Assembly: GCA_020048595.1 (NCBI GenBank)
Contig: JAIFMH010000049.1
Span: forward strand, 1 to 6,611
DNA: 6,611 nucleotides
Direction of reading: 5' to 3'
Origin: Bacteroidota bacterium
GTDB lineage: Bacteria > Bacteroidota > Bacteroidia > Bacteroidales > UBA4417
The translations under genes were made by a program, and so were the position numbers. The notes under the pieces are model-generated. The model searched no databases and was not told the origin of the DNA. It worked only from the letters and a program-made list of their open reading frames with translations. The first letter of the stretch is position 1. Each line of letters starts with the position of its first letter. This document shows positions 1 to 5,899 of this stretch, in pieces.

Positions 1-256
1 CTACATTTATGGATTGAATGGCATACACATCATGTTTAATGTCGAAAGTGGAAAGGTACCGCAGGCTGCGGACCAGCGATGTACCAAACATTACCATCAT
101 CGAAAACCACATTACCACATGAAAAAACAAGTTTCGTATGGACTGCCTGATGATTGGCAGGTCAGGAACTTCAATCAGAAAACCGGCAATAATACTATAA
201 AGTATTAACAGAACACCGAGTAATTTCCACCAGTTATTTTTAAAGAATTCTTTCAT
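1..256 (-). CDS. ccmC: CcmC-like cytochrome c biogenesis / haem-handling membrane protein, N-terminal part
   Basis: This is the first 85 codons of a gene reading leftward off the window edge, starting at ATG 256-254. CcmC is an integral membrane protein of the WWD/CcsA family that handles haem at the outer face of the inner membrane and passes it to CcmE during cytochrome c maturation. The visible protein begins with NNWWKLLG and a first membrane helix at about residues 11-28. A second helix at about 43-63 contains RNLFFHVVMWF, which matches the conserved segment carrying the first haem-ligand histidine of the family (here His46). From memory, relatives usually have HVP at this point; here it is HVV, so the proline is replaced by Val48. 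A further segment FDIKHD (71-76) precedes the edge. ccmB lies upstream on the same strand, so the pair is probably an old ccm operon. No Shine-Dalgarno is visible. The family call is firm; CcmC versus another CcsA-type protein rests on the N-terminus and the neighbour. Confidence 0.85.
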   Translation of the reverse strand, partial: MKEFFKNNWWKLLGVLLILYSIIAGFLIEVPDLPIIRQSIRNLFFHVVMWFSMMVMFGTSLVRSLRYLSTFDIKHDVYAIQSINV

Positions 257-400
257 TTATCTTTTTACAAAGTTATAACTCAATTTATTTCCAAAACGCC
301 ATAAAAACGACGGTAATTCAGGCAATGTACCTTCAGTTATTTTCGATTCCTTTAAACCCGGTTCAGTATAATCTGACGCAGGATGGAAGCACTCTTTTCT
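257..400 (-). pseudogene. Open remnant of unknown origin between ccmB and ccmC
   Basis: In minus-strand reading, 47 codons are open from just after a TAA at 403-401 to a TAA at 259-257, directly abutting the ccmC ATG with no gap. The piece has no obvious start codon of its own. It reads as plausible protein (for example EGTLPELPSFLWRF followed by a basic tail ending KR), with codon choice like the neighbours. The zero-gap junction with ccmC is what one expects at the 3' end of an upstream operon gene, so it may be a broken gene end or part of an inserted element. The LWR tripeptide faintly recalls the end of typical CcmB proteins, but the preceding residues are not a membrane helix. I do not recognise the family; it may not be coding at all. 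Confidence 0.25.
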
Positions 401-433
401 TTATCCTCCCATTGCCATCCATACCTCCAATTC

Positions 434-480
434 ACTACTCCCTACTCACTACTCACTACTCACTACTCACTTCTCACTTC
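434..480. repeat. 7-bp tandem repeat array (actactc)n
   Basis: On the plus strand the unit actactc is repeated six times from 434 to 475 (four exact copies, one cctactc, one acttctc), followed by a partial acttc. On the minus strand this reads as repeats of GAGTAGT. Because 7 is not a multiple of 3, the array passes through all frames and puts TAG or TGA into each minus-strand frame, while the plus strand stays open. It overlaps the 3' end of ccmB and provides its stop codon. Similar 7-bp periodic sequence recurs at 2883-2924. Confidence 0.9.
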
Positions 481-1101
481 TTCCAACTCCCTAATCCCTA
501 ATATAAACAACGCAGCCAGGTATTTCATATTCCCCGACATAGTTCCTACGCTTAAGGCAGCTCCTGAAACTTTCATTAAAATAAGGAGCAAAGGCATCAC
601 GACAGGAAAGCTCAATATTGCCATCAGCGCAAAATTATTATTTGTCCGCGAAGCAATGGCTGAGATCATGGTAAGAGAGGATGCGAAACCAAAGCTTCCG
701 AGCAGTAACGCACTTATAAACAATGGGTAATTGACTACAAATTCACCCATCAGAGCTGTAAATACTACAAGGCATAAGAGCGACAGCACTCCCATAAGCA
801 TAAAATTGTAGATCATTTTCGAAAGAATGATAGCCTGTGGGCTTGCAACGGTATAATAATACAGTTGCCTGGATGTACTCTCCTGAACGAAACTTTTTGA
901 CACTGCGTTAACTGCCGCAAAAAGCATAATGATCCAGAATAGACTGTTCCATGTGGCTGGATCTATAATCCTTGCAAATGACAGGTAACTGACAAATATG
1001 GTTGAAACAACATAGAGCAGAATACCATTAATAGCATACCTCTGCTTGAATTCAAGCTTGATATCTTTAAGCACGAGGTATTTGATTTCGCTCAGTAACA
1101 T
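463..1101 (-). CDS. ccmB: CcmB-like haem/cytochrome c maturation ABC permease, C-terminus probably truncated
   Basis: CcmB is the membrane subunit that works with the ATPase CcmA to release haem-loaded CcmE in cytochrome c maturation. The 212-residue product has an amphipathic N-terminus with EFKQRYAINGILLYV, then helices at about 18-37, 46-66, 94-116, 126-148 and 157-178. Recognisable family segments are WNSLFWII, YYYTVASP, ILSKMIYN and LSFPVVMPLLL. The last expected helix starts (KYLAALFIL) but is cut short and followed by the hydrophilic IRELEEVRSE, encoded by repeat DNA; relatives normally continue hydrophobically to an LFPYLWR-like end. I chose ATG 1101 over TTG 1122 because that TTG is the end of an exact promoter box (1127-1120), and because MLLSEIKYLVLKD matches the family start. 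The gene upstream is an unrelated acyltransferase; no ccmA is visible here. Identity is well supported; function after truncation is uncertain. Confidence 0.88.
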   Translation of the reverse strand: MLLSEIKYLVLKDIKLEFKQRYAINGILLYVVSTIFVSYLSFARIIDPATWNSLFWIIMLFAAVNAVSKSFVQESTSRQLYYYTVASPQAIILSKMIYNFMLMGVLSLLCLVVFTALMGEFVVNYPLFISALLLGSFGFASSLTMISAIASRTNNNFALMAILSFPVVMPLLLILMKVSGAALSVGTMSGNMKYLAALFILGIRELEEVRSE

Positions 1102-1119
1102 TCTTTCTTTTTCAGGGTG

Positions 1120-1127
1120 CAAAGATA
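1120..1127 (-). promoter_or_regulatory. Bacteroidota-type -7 promoter box for ccmB
   Basis: The minus strand reads TATCTTTG, an exact match to the TAnnTTTG -7 element of the Bacteroidota primary sigma factor. It ends 18 bp before the chosen ATG (1101). I see no good -33 TTTG at the usual 19-21 bp spacing. The box suggests that ccmB has its own promoter rather than depending on the GNAT gene. Confidence 0.6.
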
Positions 1128-1335
1128 TAAAAAGCGGTATATGTAATGTATTAATACTTCAATTTGGACAAATTATGATTTTCGGAATATAAATTCCAGT
1201 GTTCAAATCACTGAACTCAAATTCCAGGTCTTTGATAAGGCCATTTTAATCCCAAAATATTTGTTTCCCCTTCCAGAATTCCGGATCTGGATTATGCACG
1301 GATTTTTTAAAAAATTCTGTTCCGCTTTTCAGAGT
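1128..1335. other. Intergenic region between the GNAT gene and ccmB
   Basis: About 210 bp with no convincing gene. It holds a 5-bp hairpin (gttca/tgaac, 1201-1216), a 9-bp direct repeat aaattccag at 1191-1199 and 1219-1227, a ccaga/tctgg inverted repeat at 1273-1290, and a 14-bp T6A6-centred palindrome at 1302-1315. None is followed by a T-run in the minus-strand direction, so a terminator for the GNAT gene is not clear. Confidence 0.5.
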
Positions 1336-2535
1336 TCAATCCTGGCTGATAACTTTTTCGCGTGTATTGACAGGAATAATTGTAGATCTTCCGGATTCGG
1401 ATGTCTCATTGAAATATTTCCTGAATGTTATATGCCTTTTCGAAAATTTACCTCCTACGGCTTCATGAAGCATTCTCATTTTAGGATTAAAATCTCCAAC
1501 CCATGAGAGTTCCACTTCCTTATACTGTGGTTTTGTTTTCATTACAGAATCCATATGCCAGAAGATTGCGGATTCGATACCGGATTTCTGATAGCGTGGT
1601 TTAACGCCCATAATTACTATCCGCGACCGTGTAAAGATGTGTTTCTTCCCTTTCAGAGCAATTTTAAGTTTGCCCCATAAATTTATTTTACCATTAAAAT
1701 ACCTGAGCATCTGGTTTAGATCGGGAAGCATGAGTTCAAAAGCTATAGGCTCGTTGCCGTGATAGGCAAACCAAATAAATTCAGGCACCATAAAAGATTT
1801 CATCTCACTCAGCATCAAACGAATGGCTTGAGGATCAGTAGGCGTAAAATTTTCGTGAAACTGCCATGCATCATTGTATATTTCGATAAAATCGGCAATA
1901 AATTTTTCGGATTCATCGTACGAAAAATGCCTGAAATTATATTCAGGTTTCTGCCTTACCCAGTCGGCAATTTTCCAAAACCGCTCCGGGAAAGGTGTGG
2001 TGAGGTCAATTAAATTCGTAACCTGCTCAAAGTAAATTGTAAAACCATATTTTTCGAAATAGTCTTTGTAATAAGGAGGATTATAATTCATCCCGAATGA
2101 CTGAGGAATGAATCCGTCAACAAGCAGTCCCCAGAAATTGTCGTTTTCGCCAAAATTAATAGGTCCATCCATGGCTTCCATACCACGTTCTTTTAACCAT
2201 TTTCTGCAGGTTTCAAAAAGAATTTCAGCTGCCTTATAATCCCGGATACATTCAAAAAAACCCATACCACCTGTCGGAACCTGGAAAGTATATGCTTTCT
2301 TCGTATTTATAAATGCAGCGACTCTTCCAGCAAGGTTATTTTTTTCATCTACCAGAATCCATCTTACAGCTTCCCCATGGCTAAAAAAAGCATTCCGGCC
2401 CGGTGTAAAAACGCCTTCGACAACATCATCCGGCGGACAGATAAAATTAGGATCATTTTTATAGATCGCACGCATTACGTCGTGAAAGAGATTACGGGTT
2501 CGCTTATCCTCAACACTGATTATCCTGTATTCCAT
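1336..2535 (-). CDS. GNAT-fold acyltransferase-like protein (YghO-type, about 400 aa)
   Basis: The 399-residue soluble protein resembles the family often annotated as GNAT N-acetyltransferase or YghO-like in Bacteroidota. The N-terminal half carries the family signature GPINFGENDNFWGLLVDGF (124-142) followed by NPPYY (152-156). The C-terminal half has a GNAT-like core: IWFAYHGNEPIAF (254-266), then IMGVKPRYQKSGI (308-320), which fits the acyl-CoA pyrophosphate-binding loop pattern (R/Q-x-x-G-x), and ELSWVGDFNPKM (342-353). There is no signal peptide or membrane helix. From family knowledge, homologues occur with serine palmitoyltransferase genes, and a related GNAT-like protein has been implicated in bacterial ceramide synthesis. 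Since many Bacteroidota make sphingolipids, a role in N-acylation of a sphingoid base is a reasonable guess but is not shown by this context, which holds no lipid gene. The start at ATG 2535 sits 25 bp after a promoter box. Length is normal for the family. Confidence 0.8.
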   Translation of the reverse strand: MEYRIISVEDKRTRNLFHDVMRAIYKNDPNFICPPDDVVEGVFTPGRNAFFSHGEAVRWILVDEKNNLAGRVAAFINTKKAYTFQVPTGGMGFFECIRDYKAAEILFETCRKWLKERGMEAMDGPINFGENDNFWGLLVDGFIPQSFGMNYNPPYYKDYFEKYGFTIYFEQVTNLIDLTTPFPERFWKIADWVRQKPEYNFRHFSYDESEKFIADFIEIYNDAWQFHENFTPTDPQAIRLMLSEMKSFMVPEFIWFAYHGNEPIAFELMLPDLNQMLRYFNGKINLWGKLKIALKGKKHIFTRSRIVIMGVKPRYQKSGIESAIFWHMDSVMKTKPQYKEVELSWVGDFNPKMRMLHEAVGGKFSKRHITFRKYFNETSESGRSTIIPVNTREKVISQD

Positions 2536-2560
2536 ATGTATTTTGCTAGCTATCTTCAGG

Positions 2561-2568
2561 CAAAGATA
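2561..2568 (-). promoter_or_regulatory. Bacteroidota-type -7 promoter box for the GNAT gene
   Basis: The minus strand reads TATCTTTG, an exact TAnnTTTG match identical to the box in front of ccmB, ending 25 bp before the ATG at 2535. No clear -33 TTTG is found at the expected spacing. Confidence 0.6.
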
Positions 2569-2693
2569 AAAAATCTACCTGACATCAGGGAACAGCAGTT
2601 TCAGTGGCGATGAATCAAAACAGTATATATCGGAGTGTGCCGGCTTTAGTGATCTGAGAAAAGGATTTTAGGGATTTATTTTTCCGTCATATG

Positions 2694-2755
2694 ACCTCTG
2701 CCCCTCTCCGAAAAAGGAGAAGGGTGAATATGCACGGAAGTTATATCGATCAACG
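2694..2755. repeat. Hairpin-bearing dispersed repeat, copy A
   Basis: This copy carries an inverted repeat at 2701-2724 with a 9-bp stem (one C-A mismatch) closing the loop gaaaaa, followed by gggtgaatatgcacggaag and a less conserved tail. It aligns with copy B over about 60 bp with small gaps. CCCCTCTCC/GGAGAGGGG hairpins of this kind are scattered widely in some Bacteroidota genomes, from general knowledge. Confidence 0.75.
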
Positions 2756-2781
2756 GAGTTTTTCATGGTTCCATATTAAAA

Positions 2782-2845
2782 ACCTCTCCCCTGGCCTCTC
2801 CGAAAAAGGAGAGGGGTGACTATGAACGGAAGATATCTATCAAAG
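2782..2845. repeat. Hairpin-bearing dispersed repeat, copy B
   Basis: Copy B has the same core ctctccgaaaaaggaga as copy A, with a perfect 7-bp stem (2795-2801 with 2808-2814) and the same gaaaaa loop. The tail ggtgactatgaacggaag matches copy A with few changes. The copies stand in direct orientation about 90 bp apart. Neither stem is followed by a T-run, and the flanking genes both read away from it. Confidence 0.75.
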
Positions 2846-2882
2846 AATAGTACTTCTCACTATTAACTCTCCCCTATTCAAT

Positions 2883-2924
2883 CTTTACTTTTCACTCTTT
2901 ACTTTTCACTCTTTACTTTTCACT
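2883..2924. repeat. 14-bp tandem repeat, three exact copies
   Basis: The unit ctttacttttcact occurs three times without a mismatch at 2883-2896, 2897-2910 and 2911-2924. The unit is itself two related 7-mers (ctttact, tttcact), so it has the same 7-bp periodicity and pyrimidine-rich flavour as the array at 434-480. It ends 29 bp before the permease's -7 box. Confidence 0.9.
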
Positions 2925-2953
2925 TTTCCCTACTCATTAATCACTTTTAATAG

Positions 2954-2961
2954 TACCTTTG
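2954..2961 (+). promoter_or_regulatory. Bacteroidota-type -7 promoter box for the LptF/LptG permease
   Basis: TACCTTTG is an exact TAnnTTTG match. Transcription would begin a few bases after it, around 2966-2969, leaving a leader of about 15-20 nt before GTG 2984. The -33 side is weak: only a T-rich stretch, about 26 bp upstream. Confidence 0.6.
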
Positions 2962-2983
2962 CCGGTTGCAAAAAAAGCGATTT

Positions 2984-4408
2984 GTGAAAAAACTCCATCT
3001 ACTTATTCTTCGTTCGTATGCAGGGCCTGCATTAGCTACTTTTTTTATAGTAGTTTTTGTTCTGCTTATGCAGTTTTTATGGCGTTATGTAGATGAACTT
3101 GTAGGTAAAGGACTGGAATGGAATATCATTCTACAGCTTATGTATTATGCTTCATTCACTTTCGTGCCCATGGCGTTGCCAATATCTATTTTACTGGCAT
3201 CCTTAATGACTTTTGGTAACCTGGGTGAACGCTATGAGCTGGTTGCGATGAAAGCTGCCGGAATTTCACTGCGTAAAGTTATGATGCCGCTGGGGCTTTT
3301 TTCGTTGCTGATCAGCATTGGTGCATTTTATTATTCAAATATCATTTTCCCTTATGCCAACCTGAAATTCAGATCTACCTTATATGACGTAAGGCAAAAA
3401 AAGCTATCCCTGAATATCCGTGATGGCATCTTTTATTCCGGATTACAGGGCTTTGTTATCAGGATAGGAAAGAAAGAAGCTGATGGAGTTACAATCCGTA
3501 AGGTTATGATTTATGATCATTCACAGTTTCAGGGCAATACCAAACTTGTAATGGCTGATTCAGGACGCATGCAGCAGACAGTGGATGGAAATTATATGTT
3601 ACTGACATTGTATAACGGTACAAACTACGAGGAAAAAAGCAATACGCAAGGCTCGAATGTGCCGTTCGAACGCACCAAATTCTCCACTGAAGTTATTAAA
3701 TTTGATCTTTCACAGTTTAAAATGACCAGATCAGATGATGATTTTTTTAAGAATGCCTACTATATGCTTAATGTCAACCAACTTGCGTATGCATCAGATT
3801 CGCTCGGAATTGAAGTTGATCAGCGGGTGGGTGACCTGCGTCGTTCATTAATGAATTACTATACCAATTTTACAAAAGTCAATCTTACTGACAGCATTCT
3901 GAATACCCTGCCACCCGATAAAACAAGTGTACCCTTCGAAAAACGATCTGTTGCCGACAGGAAAAATATTGCTACATACGCTCTTGGAATGGCCCGTAAT
4001 GCAAAGGGGTCATTTGAGTATAACCGACAGATGCTTAAAGAGAAGGTGGAACTAAAAGCACGTTACGATATTGAATGGCATCGTAAATTTACACTTTCCT
4101 TTGCCTGTTTTGCACTGTTTCTGATTGGCGCGCCCTTGGGAGCAATTATCCGTAAAGGCGGTCTGGGTATGCCTTTGGTAATATCTGTTCTCCTTTTTGT
4201 AGCTTACCACGTAATTTCCTTTATCGGAGAAAAATCAGTGCGTTCAGCCGTAACCGATCCATGGAGAGGCATGTGGATGTCGACGATGATCTTCTTACCG
4301 GTTGGGATTTTCCTGGCATATCAGGCAGCTCACGATTCTAACATTATGGATGCGGAAAGTTACAAACTCTTTTTCAGGAAGATAATCAGGAAAATAAAAA
4401 ACAAATAG
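2984..4408 (+). CDS. lptF/lptG: LptF/LptG-family permease of the lipopolysaccharide export ABC transporter
   Basis: LptF and LptG pair in the inner membrane with the ATPase LptB and extract lipopolysaccharide for transport to the outer membrane. From GTG 2984 the protein has 474 residues. It shows the family layout: three N-terminal helices (about 13-33, 52-76, 99-122), a long periplasmic region that should form the beta-jellyroll (about 125-360), and three C-terminal helices (about 368-388, 394-415, 430-450). Family marks are VPMALPISILLASLMTFGNL and ELVAMKAAGISL after helix 2, and EWHRKFTLSF plus LIGAPLGAIIRKGG around helix 4. A TTG at 2966 would add six residues, but it lies where transcription should begin, and MKKLHLLILRSYAGP fits the family's start. 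A basic tail (RKIIRKIKNK) ends the protein. Relatives carry one such gene for each partner and I cannot say which this is. It is followed by glycosyltransferases, which fits an envelope role. Confidence 0.92.
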   Translation: MKKLHLLILRSYAGPALATFFIVVFVLLMQFLWRYVDELVGKGLEWNIILQLMYYASFTFVPMALPISILLASLMTFGNLGERYELVAMKAAGISLRKVMMPLGLFSLLISIGAFYYSNIIFPYANLKFRSTLYDVRQKKLSLNIRDGIFYSGLQGFVIRIGKKEADGVTIRKVMIYDHSQFQGNTKLVMADSGRMQQTVDGNYMLLTLYNGTNYEEKSNTQGSNVPFERTKFSTEVIKFDLSQFKMTRSDDDFFKNAYYMLNVNQLAYASDSLGIEVDQRVGDLRRSLMNYYTNFTKVNLTDSILNTLPPDKTSVPFEKRSVADRKNIATYALGMARNAKGSFEYNRQMLKEKVELKARYDIEWHRKFTLSFACFALFLIGAPLGAIIRKGGLGMPLVISVLLFVAYHVISFIGEKSVRSAVTDPWRGMWMSTMIFLPVGIFLAYQAAHDSNIMDAESYKLFFRKIIRKIKNK

Positions 4409-4514
4409 TTGAACCAGAAATAGCCTTGAGAACTGAGCAAAGCGGCATCACAAGTCTAGCGCATAAAATTTTCGCAACAACTGAAAATAGTATTATTGCA
4501 TTTAAAATCCCCTA

Positions 4515-4538
4515 ATATTCAGTACATGTACTGAATAT
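4515..4538. promoter_or_regulatory. Perfect 24-bp palindrome, possible operator
   Basis: The half-site atattcagtaca is followed by its exact reverse complement, centred between 4526 and 4527. It lies in the 198-bp gap between the permease and the first glycosyltransferase, 69 bp before the ATG. On the plus strand it is followed by A-residues, not T-residues, so it is a poor intrinsic terminator for the permease. Binding by a dimeric regulator, or an RNA hairpin with a small loop, are both possible. The rest of the gap (4409-4606) shows nothing else clear. Confidence 0.5.
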
Positions 4539-4606
4539 AAAAAACCAGAGCGGAGCTAGGATTAGTACCGCTGAAAATAAGCAATGAATCAATAAATTAC
4601 GAACAA

Positions 4607-5812
4607 ATGAAGATATTGTTGCTGTGCAATAAGTCGCCATGGCCTAAACGCGAAGGAGGTCCCATTGCTATGCATGCCATGATAAGTGGACTGCTGCAGG
4701 CCGGACATTCGGTTAAGGTACTTGCTGCCAATACAAATAAATATACTGTTGATCCTGATACTATTCCGGAAGATTTCAGGGAAAGTACCGGAATAGAATT
4801 TGTTGATGTTGACCTGTCACTCAGTTTTTCAGGAGCATTATATAATTTCATTACAGGTAAATCATACCATGTTACCCGTTTCCACACTAAAGCATTTGCA
4901 CAAAAGATAACAGAAGTTCTGCGCAGGGATGTGTATGATATTGTGCAGCTCGAAACACTGCAAATGGCTACCTACCTCGACATCATCCGGAAATACTCGA
5001 GAGCGGCTGTTGTACTGAGGGCGCATAATATTGAACACAAAATATGGCAACGGATTGCAGAAAACTGCCCCAATCCTTTTAAGCGGATATACATCAATCA
5101 TTTATATCGATCACTTAAACGATTTGAGATAGGCATTCTGAATAAAATGGATGGTATTGTTGCCATTACTCCTGTAGATGCACGAAATCTTGACAGGCTT
5201 TCGCACAGCACCAATATTATTTCAATTCCATTCGGAATCAACCTTTCAACGTTGCCCGAAAACATGGTTCAACCTCCGGAACCTTCACTTTTTCACATTG
5301 GAACTATGAACTGGTATCCGAACGAAGAAAGTATTAAATGGCTGATAACCCAGGTGTGGCCCCAGGTAAGACTTCGGATGCCGGAGCTTGAACTGCACCT
5401 GGCCGGCAGGTATATGCCTGAATGGTTAAAGAAACTTTCCGTTCCGGGAATAACTGTTGATGGCGAAGTTCCGGATGTATGGGAATACATGCAGCGGTTT
5501 TCAATCATGGTGGTTCCTTTATTTTCAGGAAGCGGAATACGCATTAAAATTGTTGAAGCAATGGCTGCAGGAAAAGCAATCATTACTACTGCAATAGGAG
5601 CTGAAGGCATAAATTACGAAAATGGCCAACACCTGATTATCGCCAAGGATGCCAAATCATTTACTGAAGCTGTTATAAAACTTTGCAAGGACAAACAACT
5701 CCGCGATACACTAGGTAAAAATGCCCGTTTACTTATTGCCAAAGAACACGACAACAATAAACTCATACAAAAACTAACTTTGTTTTATGCTGAATTGCTT
5801 TCAAAAAAATAA
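4607..5812 (+). CDS. Glycosyltransferase, GT4-like (GT-B fold)
   Basis: This 401-residue protein is a complete cytoplasmic GT-B glycosyltransferase that would move a sugar from a nucleotide-sugar donor to a glycan or lipid-linked acceptor. The N-terminal acceptor domain opens with MKILLLCNKSPWP and the glycine pair GGP (17-19), and contains LRAHNIEHKIW (137-147). The linker and donor domain follow: IPFGI (207-211), then GTMNWYPNEESIKWL (232-246), then GSGIRIKIVEAMAAGK (308-323) and GAEG (331-334). In the classic E-x7-E donor motif the second Glu is Glu317, while the first position is Ser309. As I recall, this is common in the GSGxRxKxxEAMA subgroup, so it does not signal a dead enzyme. No signal peptide or membrane helix is seen. 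The ATG has an A-rich upstream with no Shine-Dalgarno. Donor and acceptor cannot be told from sequence. Its place before another glycosyltransferase suggests a surface-polysaccharide cluster. Confidence 0.9.
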   Translation: MKILLLCNKSPWPKREGGPIAMHAMISGLLQAGHSVKVLAANTNKYTVDPDTIPEDFRESTGIEFVDVDLSLSFSGALYNFITGKSYHVTRFHTKAFAQKITEVLRRDVYDIVQLETLQMATYLDIIRKYSRAAVVLRAHNIEHKIWQRIAENCPNPFKRIYINHLYRSLKRFEIGILNKMDGIVAITPVDARNLDRLSHSTNIISIPFGINLSTLPENMVQPPEPSLFHIGTMNWYPNEESIKWLITQVWPQVRLRMPELELHLAGRYMPEWLKKLSVPGITVDGEVPDVWEYMQRFSIMVVPLFSGSGIRIKIVEAMAAGKAIITTAIGAEGINYENGQHLIIAKDAKSFTEAVIKLCKDKQLRDTLGKNARLLIAKEHDNNKLIQKLTLFYAELLSKK

Positions 5813-5899
5813 GTTCCCCTTTTCGCATTAACAGTTATAGATCCTTTTTGCGGGTATTAACCGTAACCATTACCATACTTAATAACGCCCTTACCGGTT

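Larger units (their letters stand above)
2536..2983. other. Divergent intergenic region rich in repeats
   Basis: This 448-bp gap between the leftward GNAT gene and the rightward permease has no credible ORF. It holds a promoter box at each end (2561-2568 minus, 2954-2961 plus), two copies of a hairpin repeat (2694-2755, 2782-2845) and a 14-bp tandem repeat (2883-2924). Nothing recognisable is seen in 2600-2690. Confidence 0.8.

Noticed and set aside
14..208. Plus-strand open frame of 64 codons
   Set aside because: It is antisense to the clear ccmC coding sequence and its histidine- and lysine-rich product looks like nothing known.
434..480. Possible CRISPR-like array
   Set aside because: The units are 7 bp and contiguous, with no spacers.
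383..730. Plus-strand open frame of 115 codons over the repeat and the 3' end of ccmB
   Set aside because: It is antisense to ccmB and is open mainly because the plus strand of the 7-bp array has no stop codons (it reads as a repeating YSLLTTH).
1302..1315. T6A6-centred 14-bp palindrome as a terminator of the GNAT gene
   Set aside because: The stem is only A-T pairs with no GC-rich part, so it would be unstable as an intrinsic terminator.
4491..4498. Possible -7 box TATTATTG for the glycosyltransferase gene
   Set aside because: It has one mismatch to TAnnTTTG at a core position and no good -33 partner; it could be real but is too weak to list.
4597..5610. Three minus-strand open frames (96, 79 and 105 codons) under the first glycosyltransferase
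   Set aside because: They lie opposite a clear, conserved coding sequence and show no family features.
5850..5899. Roughly 6-bp periodic taacc/ttacc pattern before the second glycosyltransferase
   Set aside because: The copies are too divergent and few to call a tandem repeat.
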